Positions 44,771 through 56,300 of a DNA stretch of 64,000 nt are shown piece after piece. A program made the position numbers and the translations under genes. Under the pieces are notes generated by a model that did not search any database, was not told where the DNA came from, and saw nothing but the letters and a program-made list of their open reading frames with translations. The stretch spans positions 37,990,466-38,054,465 of the forward strand of contig CM070512.1 in assembly GCA_036346375.1 (NCBI GenBank), read 5' to 3'. Each line of letters opens with the position of its first letter. The stretch's first letter is position 1. The stretch comes from Guadua angustifolia (Eukaryota > Streptophyta > Magnoliopsida > Poales > Poaceae).

Positions 44771-46707
44771 AAGCGCAAAGAGTTATGAAGATGTTCGTAG
44801 CTATATACAACGGTGTTTTGTACAACACCTACCATCAAGCATGTCAAGCACGTGGATTAGTCGGCGATGATACGGAATGGGTTAGCCTTTTTTATGAAGG
44901 AATTGTATGGGAAACGCCGTTTGAACTAAGGAATCTATTTATGATGATTCTAGCACATTGTGATGTTGGTAATGTACGTGACCTGTACAATAGATATTGG
45001 AGGTATATGTCCAATGACATCATCTACAAAATGCGAAGATCTCATGGTGATAGATATTATCTTATCCCTTACGCAACAATATATAGCAAAATATTAAAGG
45101 AATTGCATATTATGTTCTTGAATAATGGACTATCTTTATGGTCATATGATCTTCTGATGCCAGTTGATTCATCTAACAGTGATGTCGGTAAAAGATTAGT
45201 TGTTGAAGACCTGTCTTACAATAGCGATGAACTTTCTATTCAACCTGCTACCATGTGTTCATCACACAACAACAAACAACACTTTATATACAACAGGATC
45301 ATGTTTAAAAGAACAAACAATGAAAGAAGTTTGTGTTTTGTATCTGGACATGGCAGAACAGGAAAAACATTCTTGTGGAATGCGATTATCTCAAAATTAA
45401 AGTCCCAAGGCCAAATTGTTGTTGCCATAGCATCGTCTGGTGTAGCAGCTGTCCTCTTCTCAGGTGGGCGCACTGCCCATTCGAGATTTCATATACCATT
45501 GGATATTCATAATAGATCCATGTGCACCATCCGAAAAGGTACCATTCTTGTAGAACTTATGAATAAATCCACGTTGATATTGTGGGATGAAGCTCCCATG
45601 ATCAATAGGTTATGTTTTGAAGCTCTCGACCGTACTCTACGAGACATACAATCTTCTGAAATCCAATCAATGCAAATGCACCATTTGGCGGAAAACCAAT
45701 TTTACTAGGTGGTGATTTCAGATAGGTACTACCTGTTATAGAAGGTGGTGGGCGGGCTAACATGATAGTTGCTTCTCTTGTTAAATCCCTATTATGGAAA
45801 TTCTTTGAAGTTTACCATCTCACCGTTGACATGCCACTTTTAGATCCTGTTCTATCTGTACAAGAAAAAAAAGAAATGGATGAATTTACTCATTGGGTAC
45901 TTGATGTTGGTGAAGGTCATGTCCCAACAAGTAGCCAATCGGGAAGTACAGAGAAAACATGAATACAAATACTAGAAGATCTCTATTGAAGCTGGAAGAG
46001 GCCAAAATCAAAGCAATAACTAATGTTGTATACGACGATTTCCAGCTTAATTACACTGATACTGCGTACTTGGCTCGACATGCCATCATGTGTCCCATTA
46101 ATTCTATAGTCGATGAGGTCAACGATACAATGCTTACCAAAGTACCTAGGGACACCAAAGAATACCTAAGCTATGACAGAATTGGTAATGCAAAAGGGCA
46201 ACATGTAGATGTACATATCTTTTGTATTCTTTTGTATCCACCAGAATTTCTTAATTCGATTATTATGAACAATTTCAGCCAACACAGGCTCTCTCTCAAA
46301 AAAGGTACTCCAGTGGTTCTCCTTAGAAATATTAATCAGGCTCTTGGTCTATGCAATGGTACACCATTGCCGATATGTAGATTCGGTGGTCGAATTTTGA
46401 GGGTAGAATCATGATGAGAACCCATGTTGGTGAAATGGTCTGCGTACCACATATTGTTCTTAATGGGACAAGCCTGAAATGGCCGTTTACTTTGCAACGA
46501 CGCCAGTTTCCAGTCACACTTTGCTATGCAATGCCAATAAACAAATGTCAAGGACAAATGCTGGGTAAAGTAGGGATCTATCTGAGGAATCCTGTTTTTA
46601 CACATGGACAATTCTATGTTTCTGTCTCCAGGGCTGCATCGAAAAAAGGATTAACTGATAGAAAACGAAGATGGCACAGCAAGCTGGCTCAACAACAAAG
46701 AACATAG

Positions 46708-47629
46708 TTTACAATGAAATCCTTTCCCAGGTTTAAGCACTTCCGTTCTTCCTTACAATACTGTAACTTATCTACCTTGGTGCTAGATTTCCCTCACATC
46801 AATCCAACCTGTGACAATGGATAATATACCTATTTTTGGGTTTCCTGCAAAATGATTAAAACAACTATCAGAGAATTCGCATGTAACATGTGGTAGGGTA
46901 ATCACAACACATCGTAATTTGCTTTTCCAAATTATTTCTACCTGAAAGTATTATTAACAGAATACACAGAATGTTACTGCGATGTTCACAACAGGCACTA
47001 TTGAAAGTCACCTTTTACGACTAAATAAAGAAAAAACAAGTTGTCAGTAATGCTAGACCTCTATCCCATTTTGAGCTTCAATAACTTTTTAATCTTCAAT
47101 TCCTACATCTAACATAAAAGCACCCTGTAGTATTTGGAAAGGAAACTGTAACTGTAGGATTCATTTTCAGATAAATGTAAAACTATGTTATTCGAATACA
47201 CGAATCCAGTTATGCAACACTCTTGCTCCTGAACTCCGAAGCGCATCCAAAGAATACTATTGATTCTCTCTTTCTATTTATGTTTGCATTTTGTCAGTAG
47301 CACATGTTGATGCTTTCTGATTCCAAAAAAAAGAATACAATCAGTTAACCAGGTTATGCTTTTTCTTTCAAATGCATTTAAGTCATCTGATGTGTTATTC
47401 GTGCCGAATTCACTTTGTAGCTATCATACTTTCTTCCATACGCCTGCGATCACTGTTTAACGTTTGCTTAATCATAAGAGTTTGTTGCCTTTGTAGCGTA
47501 TGTACAAGATTACAAGCTGTTTTCTATAAATTCAACATTGCTTCTACGTCCTATGTTCAGTTCTATTTCGAATCTCCTACTAAACAGTCCTTTATCCTGC
47601 TGTCCTACGTTTACCTTCTTTGTATTTTT
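46708..47629. other. AT-rich stretch between Helitron helicase and CACTA gene
   Basis: No coding sequence recognised. Likely Helitron 3' sequence and CACTA non-coding sequence; the junction between them was not found, and no CTRR-plus-hairpin Helitron end could be called. Confidence 0.4.
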
Positions 47630-47982
47630 CTTGCTATGCGGCCCATAAGGTTGGGGCATCCAAGATCTACCTGCGCGAGGATGAGTACCTCCAGGCATCT
47701 ATCCCCTGGCTGATAAAGTGCCAAGAAGCTTTCAAGTACTTATGTAAGTACTGGGCGTCGGCTAACTTTATTATTAGGTCGAACAAGAAGCGAGGCAACA
47801 TAGAGGCAGGTGACCAGGTTTTGCACCGGTACGCCGCGGATGGACACCTCTGCTTAGTGAGGCGCATAGTGAGTATCTTGTTTTAGTTCAGTGCGCTTTT
47901 GAATACATGTCGCTAACTTTGGATTACAGGAAGCTAAAACTGGCGTTGCCCCAAGCTACTTCGATGCTTATTGACGTGTACT
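47630..47982 (+). pseudogene. CACTA-associated ORF, upstream part (before the LTR element)
   Basis: The plus strand encodes KVGASKIYLREDEYLQASIP, WLIKCQEAFKYLCKYWAS and HRYAADGHLCLVRRI. An intron (donor after 47870, acceptor at about 47930) follows, then EAKTGVAPSYFDAY and a stop. This is the pattern of grass Ptta/En/Spm-type proteins (a Tyr-Gly-Ala-Asp-Gly-His-like motif followed by E-A-x-T-G-V-A-P-S). The gene is interrupted at DVYL by a Gypsy-like LTR element and resumes at 50673. Confidence 0.7.
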
Positions 47983-48990
47983 TGTACCAGGGGTACCCCA
48001 CAGCAAAGGCCTCGCCGCCAATAAGTGGGGTTATCATCCAAGACAAACAAAAGCACTAAGCAGGCCGGCACAGGCCCTGCCCAAAACCAGAGATCCTCAT
48101 GGACGAAGAGGGTCGCGGTCTTATTTGAAGCCCATGAGCCCGACGAGGCAACGATCGGAGCTGCGAAAGGCTCAACGAGACCTTGGTGGGGCCTTTAAAG
48201 GTCCCGACTAGAGCTCTGGTCGGACGTCCCGACCGGGTTCCCAAGCGGAATCCCCAACGAGCCCCAACCCGAGACCTCCGCCACAACGCCAGCTGGCCAC
48301 AGGATGGACACCTGCCTCACAGGCGCAACGCCCTCGCCAGGGACAGGTGGATCCGTCCCAAGGCGGCCCAAGGGACCGCCAAAGTCAAGCGGCTGTCTCA
48401 TCATACAGTCACGCACAGTGAAGAAACGCGCGCTCTCCCAAGGCAAGTCCAGAGACCGGTCACCGCAGACGTCAGCATCGGCGAATGACGCGCGGGGCGA
48501 TCGCGCGCTTCCCAAAGGCAGGACATCGCTCCGACCTCACGTATCTACCAACCCGATATGGTGAAGATAGCTGACGGGCGGGTGTCAGAACCCAGGGGTA
48601 GACTTCAAGGCCAAAGACTCGACGTCTCAACATAGGACGCAACGCCTAGCCGTTGGACACCCCGTTCTGCTTTTCACACTTCCTTTAGACTCCCGTGTAA
48701 CCTGCTCCTCCCGTGCCTATATAAGGAGAAGCAGGACCCCAGGGGAGGGGGATCGATCATCTCAGCCACCACAGTAGTAAGAGACCCGACCATTCGGGAC
48801 CATCCGAATTGTAATCAAACGCAGTCTTCTGCGCCCCTAGCAATACAATACCACCACACGAACTGGACGTAGGGATATTCAGCCCGAACCAGTATAAACT
48901 CGAGACTCCAGTAGTCTAACCATTCGAGGAAGCGGGAGCGTGCGGCTCCTTGACTTACAAATCTACTTGCCGGTTTACAAAACACTGATA
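47983..48990 (+). repeat. 5' LTR of the Gypsy-like element
   Basis: About 1 kb; TATA-like CTATATAAGG at 48717-48726 and a downstream GATCGATCATCTCAGCC region like a transcription start. Ends AACACTGATA, where the partner LTR has AACACCGACA. Confidence 0.65.
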
Positions 48991-49008
48991 GTTGGCGCGC
49001 CAGGTAGG
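48991..49008 (+). other. Putative primer-binding site
   Basis: GTTGGCGCGCCAGGTAGG lies directly after the 5' LTR; TGGCGC followed by GC-rich sequence is the usual start of a tRNA-primed site in grass Gypsy elements. The exact tRNA was not determined. Confidence 0.55.
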
Positions 49009-49061
49009 GGCCTCGCGCGTTGTCATCTCCGGATCCCCGCCTTCTTCCTTGATGGCCTCCT

Positions 49062-50283
49062 TCACCCGTGATGATGCGTCGGCGTTGAGGGGCTCCGATC
49101 ATCGCCATCGCTGGAGGACGACCCGGCGTTGGCGACAGAAGCGGCGGTCGACTCGGAGATGTCCTCTCCGCCCGCGGTCCGTGTCGCGCGATCCTCTCTC
49201 CTCCTCTTCCTCCTTTCCACTCGACGCTTCTTGCGGGCGGATTCCCGCTGCTCGGACACCTTGCGGGCCTCGGCCCTCTGCGCTTTCTCGTCCGGCAGCA
49301 CCACACGGGAAACCATCCCGGCCAACCCCTGAACAACACAAAGATGCCGGCCGGATGATACGCGAAAGGCTGCATTAAAAAGAGGGGAGGAAAGGAAGGA
49401 GAGATTGCTCAACTCACCAAGTCCGAGGGATTGCTCGCCGAAAAGGGCTCGGGTTGGCGGCCCACTGCCACGGTCGTGCTCCCGATCAATACGGCGGCCA
49501 CCCTCGCCTCGACCTCCGACGCAGCAAGCTCCGTCCCCACCGTCCTCATGGGGTCGAGGGCTCCCTCGTACTGGAACATGGGGCGACCCCTCTCCATGAG
49601 GGGCTGGACACGCATCTTCATGAAGGCGCGCACAATAGCGTCGCCGGTCAGGCCCCGCCGTACCTGGGCCTTGATCTTCTCCACGATACACTCCACCTTG
49701 TTCTTCTCCCTCTTGTCAGGTCCCCAGGACCATTCTTCCCTCGCCACGGGCGTTGGTCAGTGAAGGGTGGTATTTGCTCTCCGGGTTACGAGCGTAGAAC
49801 CATTGAAGTGCCACCCCGATTCGGCGGCAGCGACTTCAAGTCAACATACTCAGCCACGCGGCGAGGGCGCATCTGGAGGCCGACGCCGCCCACGAGCGCC
49901 AAGGGACCCGTCGATTGCTCCTTCCTCGACTTAGCGTGAAAATAGTGCTTCCAGAGCGCCCAATGGGGTTCGATCCCCAGGAACGCCTCGCACAGCGTAA
50001 TGAAGACCGCGATATGGAGCACCCCATGGGGATTGAGCTGGTGCACCTCGATCTTGTATTTGAGCAGTAGCCCACGGACGAACGAATGCAGCGGGAGGCC
50101 GAACTCGCGCTCATAAAAGGAGGCGAGCACGACTATTTCGCCCTCAGCAGGGGCGGGGACATCCGCCCCCGTCGGTACCCTCCACCGCGAGACATCCCGC
50201 GGCGGGAGGAACCCTTTCTTCTCCAAGCCTTCCGCACGGCTTGGCGAGGCGGAGCACTCGGGCCACGACATTCTCGCCGGCAA
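49062..50283 (-). pseudogene. Antisense ORF inside the LTR element, Transposase_28 (PF04195)-like
   Basis: The minus strand first reads FYEREFGLPLHSFVRGLLLK, LNPHGVLHIAVFITLCEAFL and GIEPHWALWKHYF (50283-49786). A shifted segment follows with GLTGDAIVRAFMKMRVQPLM (49747-49409), and a charged tail (EARKVSEQRESARKKRR) after another shift. This is the family called 'putative gypsy-type transposon', common in grass LTR elements on the strand opposite to gag-pol. Its function is unknown. At least two frame changes make this copy non-functional as one protein. Confidence 0.75.
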
Positions 50284-50351
50284 GGGGACGAGAGACGGGG
50301 AGTAGGTGAGGAGCGAATTTCTGGCTTTTCTTTTCCGCTTTCTTTAGACTC

Positions 50352-50672
50352 TGTTCTGCTTTTCACACTTCCTTTAGACTCCCGTGTAACCTGCTCCTCC
50401 TGTGCCTATATAAGGAGAAGCAGGACCCCAGGGGAGGGGGATCGATCATCTCAGCCACCACAGTAGTAAGAGACCCGACCATTCGGGACCATCCGGTGTA
50501 ATCAAGCGGTCTTCTGCGCTGACAATACAATACCACCACACGAACTAGACGTAGGGATATTCAGCCCGAACCAGTATAAACTCGGGACTCCAATAGTCTA
50601 ACCATTCGAGGAAGCGGGAGCGCGCGGCTCCTTGACATACAAATCTACTTGCCGGTTTACAAAACACCGACA
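50352..50672 (+). repeat. 3' LTR of the Gypsy-like element, 5'-truncated
   Basis: Matches the last ~330 bp of the left LTR from GTTCTGCTTTTCACACTTCC to the end, with substitutions and small deletions. Its first two thirds are missing; ACTCTGTTCTGC marks the break. Confidence 0.8.
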
Positions 50673-51450
50673 CTTATCTTCGGGACACGGAGGCGTCGAT
50701 CGAGTCACACAGGCAATTGTGCTGACTAGTCGACCTTTCGAAGATTGTGAATTGTTTGACCTACTTTGATGAAATTTATGTTTTGAAACTGTTGTTTCAA
50801 TAATGTTGGCATACAGGAGCAATATGGGGAAGAAATGACTCGGCGTCATGGACTAGAGTATGACTAGAGGAACAAGGAGCTAGATGTCTCGGCGCTATAC
50901 CAGAGCGGTGGGGGCAAGAGACATGGATGGTGAGATCATCCCCCTTATTTGAGTTTTGTCAGAAATCCTGATATGATCAATAGTTTCACTTTTTATGAAT
51001 GCCTTCGATTTCGTATATGTGTGCTGCAGGTTCTCCATGTTCAACGGGGTTGTGGACTCCGACGTCGCTCTGTCCCAAGAAAGAGCGTTGGGGTCCTCAT
51101 AGGGCAGCGCTCGCTTCGCTAGGGATATAATGCAAGGTTCGAGGAGTACGAGGAGCAGGCTCGCCAACAGCGTGAGGAGTCTCGCCAACAGCATAAATTG
51201 ATAGCGAAGTATGAAGCGGAGATGGCGTACTTGAGGCAAACACAGGCGTCTTTCCAGGGAGCTCTTTAGGTAAAGCTCGAAATCTCAACAGAACGATTAA
51301 ATTTTGATATTGTGTATGTAACACTTTGACTATATGCAGCAACTCTACGTATCTGTGGGCCCTCAGCATGACTTGCCTATGCTTCAGCCTCCTCCACCAT
51401 TCTACGGGTATCCGCCTCTAGGGCAAGCATCGCAGATACATATACTTTAG
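50673..51450 (+). pseudogene. CACTA-associated ORF, downstream part
   Basis: After the LTR element the plus strand continues LSSGHGGVDRVTQA and, after intron-like sequence and frame changes, YGEEMTRRHG, ELDVSALYQS, GGGKRHGW, FSMFNGVVDSDVALSQERA-like sequence near 51040-51090 and a region of repeated charged residues. It ends with LYVSVGPQHDLPMLQPPPPF and YGYPPLGQASQIHIL (51345-51450). This order is typical of grass En/Spm ORF2-like proteins. It is broken in several places. Confidence 0.65.
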
Positions 51451-52346
51451 GTTAATTCGGTTTTAAAAATTATTTGTAATTCTAGACTAACGTGAAATTT
51501 CATAACTCCTCTATAGAGTTCTCAGCCTCCTTCTTTGTTCTACCGTTTCGCCTCCACCACTGGGGCGGCACCTCGGGGTTCGACCTCGCACACTCCAGGG
51601 CCTCTCGAATCACGAGAGGTCGGCGGCTTCTTCGCTGCGAGAGATAACGGCCACAATTCAAACACCCTGGAGAGTTAGGATTGTAAATGGACTTGTGATG
51701 GATTGAGTAGTGTAATTGGATGAGACTTAGGGATGTGATGTTGCTTTGTTTCAACTAGAGTTGTGATACTTTGACTTGCATTTGTTGGTGTGATACTTGA
51801 AGATGGACTTGAACTTGTGATGGTTCGACTTGTGATATGATTTGGATGTTGGAATTGAATATTAATGTGATTTTCAAATTATGTGATGCATTTGCGATCG
51901 TTCTGGATAGTATATGTTGGTGTATGTGACATTGAGTAAAAATTGCATATTGGTGCTGCAAAACAAGCATTGAGGAACCAGTTTTGCAGCTGGTAACTCC
52001 TAGTATTTTCGTCGGCCACGGTGGCCAACGGAAATAATTGGCGCAGCCAACTATTTTCATCCCAACTATTTTCGTCGGCTAGTTGTTTGACGAAAATAAC
52101 TATCTGCCACATCAGCTTATTTTCGTCAGCTGCTGGTCGATGAAATTAGTCTGACGTGACAAGGCTGTGCCAGCCGTCGGCCTGTTATTTTCATCGGCTA
52201 GGACAAGCCGACGAAAATATTTCATTTTCGTTGGCGACCGACGAAAATAAACCGTATTTTTGTCGGGTTGTTTTATCATCTATCTATTTTTGGCAAGAAG
52301 CCGATTTAAATGCAAGCAAGCGAAAAAAGTTCGGGTTCCTGTAGTG
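51451..52346 (+). mobile_element. CACTA right terminus with TTTTCGTCGG repeats
   Basis: After non-coding sequence with repeated GGACTTGTGATG phrases, TTTTCGTCGG and its complement occur many times from 51998 to 52265. The end reads CACTACAGGAACCCGAAC in reverse complement from 52346. It matches the CACTACAG terminus and subterminal motif at 41888. Triplets outside the two ends differ. Confidence 0.8.
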
Positions 52347-52711
52347 CTAATAGCAATACATCTCTTGTTTAATCTAAATACATAAACTGAATAGCAAACT
52401 AACCCAACAAACAGTAATCGCATAATTAATGAATTAACCCTTGACTCCTAACTTAGACCAGAAGAAAAAAAATTCCTCAAATGTACAGCAGAACGGCTTC
52501 TCTGCACATAGATATGCATTCCCTTAATATAATCCTTGCAAAATTACAGCGATCGACTACGGTTTTTGCATAGACATTCTTCCACTCTTAAGACTCCTCT
52601 GCACTAATCATTCTGTCCTTCGTAGACATAGCTGATCTTATATGCTCAAAAACTTCAATGCAATTGTGATACTTTACATTACCGTCCTTTCTACTAATCT
52701 CTACTGCTTTA
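52347..52711. other. Unassigned AT-rich stretch
   Basis: Between the CACTA terminus and the truncated Copia LTR. No gene recognised. Confidence 0.4.
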
Positions 52712-52916
52712 CATTAACATAGATCGTCACCTATGGACGTGCTCACACATCCTTTTAATCATGGCCGAGGAATCGGGCGTGCTCCATACATGGAAGGCGC
52801 CTCCGATCATGGCGCGTAGCTCATTAGGAAAGTCTGCTTTAGGAAATATTTGGCTGTGTGGGATTTGGGTGGTATCTTTCCATATCACAGCCGAGATCAA
52901 CCAACATTCTCCCATT
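52712..52916 (-). repeat. 3' LTR of Copia, truncated
   Basis: Matches the outer part of the right LTR (GATATGGAAAGATACCACCC, CTAAAGCAGACTTTCC and so on) and loses similarity left of 52712. Small indels separate the copies, so the element is not young. Confidence 0.85.
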
Positions 52917-53370
52917 TGATCGAAATGCTATCATAATGTATTCACTCTTAGTAAAACAGTAGGCCAAGGTAATGTGTTATCAACAGCAAAACGAAAACGC
53001 CATTGAAACAACAGTACCTATAGTCCACCATAATACCTCGATAGAATACCAGCTTAGTCATAACGGATGTTGATTGCTTTAGTGCCCCTATATCCAGGAT
53101 CATGATCAAAGGTCCTCCAATAATCCCATGCCGGCAGTATATTCTTTAAATAAGTTAGGAGGTAAACCTTTGGTGAGCGGATCCGCGAGCATTGATTTAG
53201 TACTTATATGCTCAATCTTGATAGTTTGATCCTGGATTCTATCTTTCACAACATGGTATTTAATGTCAATGTGTTTGGCAGCGCCACTTGACTTGTTGTT
53301 ACTTGAATAGAAAACTGCGGCTTGTTATCGTAGTATATAGTGAGTGGTCTTGCTATGCTGTCTACCACTC

Positions 53371-56300
53371 TCAGTCCCGGGATAAAGTTTTAAGCCATAC
53401 GGCTGCCTTGATTGCTTCATAACATGCTACAAATTCTGCCTGCATTGTCGATGATGCAGTCAGGGATTGTTTGGAGCTTTTCCATGAAATTGCTCCTCCA
53501 GCTAGGGTGAAAATGTAGCCGGATATGGATTTCTTAGTGTCTACACACCCTGCAAAATCAGCGTCTGAATAACCCAAAACTTCAAGGTTATCAGACTTTC
53601 TATATGTTAGCATGTAATGCTTAGTGCCCTACAAATAACGCAGAACCTTTTTATGACCTTCCGTTGGTCTAGTCACGGGTTAGATGAAATCGCCAAGCAT
53701 CCGATAGCGAATGCCAAGTGGACGCGTTAGGACTTGAGCGTACGATAAACTTCAAGCGGTAGAAGCATAAGGAATCGTCTTCATTTGATCGATTCTAATT
53801 GATTCCTCGGGCTTTGGAATAATCCAAATTTATCACCCTTAACTATTGGAGCAGGCGTGGCAGAGCACTTACTCATGTTATATCTTTCAAGTACTCTGTC
53901 AATGTATGACTTTTGAGACAGTCCTAGTACTCCTTTAGACCTATCTCGGTGAATTTCAATGCCTAAAACAAAACAGGCTTCACCGAGATCCTTCATGTCA
54001 AAATTAGAGGATAGAAATCCCTTAGTTTCATGCAGCATAACTTTATCGCTGCTTGCTAATAATATATCATCAACATAGAGTACTAGAAAAATGAATTTTC
54101 CACCCTTACTCTTGATATATATACAGTTATCCACCTCATTCTCCTTAAATCCGAAATTTCTAATTATTTTATCGAATTTAAGGTACCATTGTCTGGACGC
54201 TTGTTTAAGTCCATAGATGGATTTCTTAAGTCTGCACCCCATATGTTCCTTGCCCTCTACGACAAAACCTTCAGGTTGTGTCATAAAAACTTGTTCATGC
54301 AAGTCACCATTAAGGAATGCAGTTTTAACATCCATCTGATGGAGCTTTAAATCATAATGAGCAACAAGCGCCATAATGATTCTCAACGATCCTTTTTAGA
54401 GACAGGGGAAAAGGTCTCATTGTAATCAATTCCCTCTTTCTGTAAGAAGCTCTTTGCTACAAGCCTTGCCTTGAATCTTTCAATATTCCCTTTAGAGTCA
54501 TGCTTAGTTTTGTAGACCCATTTCTGACCCTCTTGTTTTGACTCCTTCAGGAATTTCTACTAAATCCCAGACACCATTAGTGCTCATAGACTTCAGTTCA
54601 TCTTCCATGGCCTCAATCCATTTAAATGAATACTCACTTGTTATGGCCTCTTTGAATGAGGTGGGGTCATCTACCTTACCAATGTCTTCGTCAAGGAAGA
54701 CTTCATAATAATCTGGTATGGCAGACCTCCTCACTGTTGTGATCGTCTTAAAGGTTCATTAGGGATCACTTTGGCGGTTGTGGAGGTTGTTGAGGCACTT
54801 CTTGATTACTTGTTCATGAGATGCCACGAAGTTTGTTGAGGTTCATTATCGGCTCATTAAACTCCTCAACGGTGGGTGTTGCTCCAGAATTTTCAGTTGG
54901 AGGTACTACTGATCCGAGGCATTGTATGAGGAATAGGGCAAATATACTCTTGAATTGTTGGTAATGGTACATGAGCCCGAATTTCCTCAAGGTCTATCTC
55001 CCTTTGTTGCGAGCTCCCTTGATTTCATTGTCCTCTAAGAAGGCAGTGTGTCTAGTCTCAACGAATTTAGTGACACGATCGGACAATAAAACCGATATCC
55101 CTTAGATCTTTTCGGATATCAATGAAATGGCACTCACAGTCTTAGGGTCTAATTTCTTTAGGTGTGGATTAAATAATCGGCTTGAAAGACGACCCCATAC
55201 ACGTAAATAATTAGCTGTTGGTTTCCTCGATCCATAATTCATAAGGAGTCTTAGGTATAGACTTGCTAGGAACCCGATTAAGTATGTGGGCAATTTGTTT
55301 TAGTGCCTCCATCCACAAGCTAATAGGCGGACTAGAATGACTAAGCATGCTCCGTACCATATACATAAGTGTACGATTGCGGCGCTCTGCCACTCCAGTT
55401 CTTTGAGGTTCTCCGGGCATAGAGTATTGAGCAACTATGCCATTTTCTGAAGGAATTTGGCAAAGGGCCGAGAATTTGCCCATAAGGAGCATGCCTCCCG
55501 TAATATTCTCCCCCACGATCTGATCTCACTACTTTGATCTTTATATTATGCTGATTTTCAACTTCAGCTTTATAGATCTTAAATTTATCTAGTGATTCAG
55601 AACGATCACGAATGGGAAAAATATAGCCATAGCGAGAGAAATCATCAGTGAATGTAATGAAGGAATCATAACCATCCACTGATGTCACTGGGAAGGATCC
55701 ACAAATATTAGTGTGGATTAACTCTAAAAGACCCGTACTCCTAGTGGCTCCTTTCTTAATTTTCTTAGTGAATTTACCTTTAATACAATCTAGACAGTGG
55801 TTCGCATCTGAAAAATCTAAGGATTGGAGTATCTCTTCTCTAATGAGACGTTCCATTCTCCCCCTAGAAATATGGCCTAAGCGATAGTGCCATAATTTCG
55901 ATGACGTCTCACATGTCTTCTTATTTACAACAGTGCACACATTCAACACAGATTCATCCATAGAGAGTAAATAAAGTTTGTCTTGCTCGAAGGCAAGACC
56001 AATAACATCATTATTTAACTTGATAATGCATTTGTTGTCCACAAACTCACATGAATAACCTGTTTTAGTCAATACAGAGACTGAAATTAAGTTCCTCTTA
56101 ACACTAGGAACATAAAGAACATCAAAAAGATGAAGACTGAAGCCGCCTCCTAATGCAAGTTGAAGAGTTCCAACTGCCTTGACTTCAATCTCTGTTCCAT
56201 CAGCGACCCTAAGACTTCGGTCCCCTCTTCTTATGGTCATCACGGAACGCAATCCCTGTAATGAATTAGTAATGTGCGATTGCACTGAGTCAATCCACCA

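Larger units (their letters stand above)
42026..46707 (+). pseudogene. Helitron Rep/helicase protein, interrupted and frameshifted
   Basis: Segments in order: Rep N-terminal part (GPYVFRINGTVYHHIGSLLP near 42080, then HDSMAICRMYGSPQLFVIF ending 43011); a 90-bp intron at 43587-43676 with GT/AG ends; the two-His motif RGLPHAHIL near 43705; LVKYLFEYITKGYD near 44110-44150, the Rep tyrosine region. Next come the Helitron-specific linker (EANWRMFGSQIH) and a PIF1-type helicase with Walker A GHGRTGKTFLW (near 45352) and Walker B LILWDEAPM (near 45577). NNFSQHRLSLKKGTPVVLLR and NQALGLCNGT lie near 46270-46360. The C-terminal part is FTLQRRQFPVTLCYAMPINK, QGQ and VFTHGQFYVSVSRAASKKGL. Breaks include stops (for example TAG in EF*KRGLPH), the 422-bp hAT-like insertion, the 40-bp duplication at 44691, and frame changes near 45700, 45960 and 46412. 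It would have made the rolling-circle transposase. Confidence 0.9.
47983..50672 (+). mobile_element. Small Gypsy-like LTR retrotransposon, non-autonomous
   Basis: Two related segments about 1.7 kb apart share GTTCTGCTTTTCACACTTCC, TATATAAGGAGAAGCAGGAC, ACACGAACTRGACGTAGG and CTTGCCGGTTTACAAAACAC. The left copy ends at 48990 and is followed by a primer-binding-like GTTGGCGCGCCAGGTAGG. The right copy ends at 50672. The left start is placed at about 47983 (TGTACCAGGGG) because CTTGT (47981-47985) resembles CTTAT (50673-50677), and joining the flanks restores GTGTACTTATCTTCGGG, an open CACTA reading frame. Gag-pol is absent from the 1.4-kb interior. The exact left border is inferred. Confidence 0.75.

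Noticed and set aside
48583..48990. TGTCAGAACCC at 48583 as the LTR start, giving a 408-bp LTR
   Set aside because: Flanking bases there do not match CTTAT at the right end, and placing the start near 47983 restores the interrupted CACTA frame. Kept as the alternative border.
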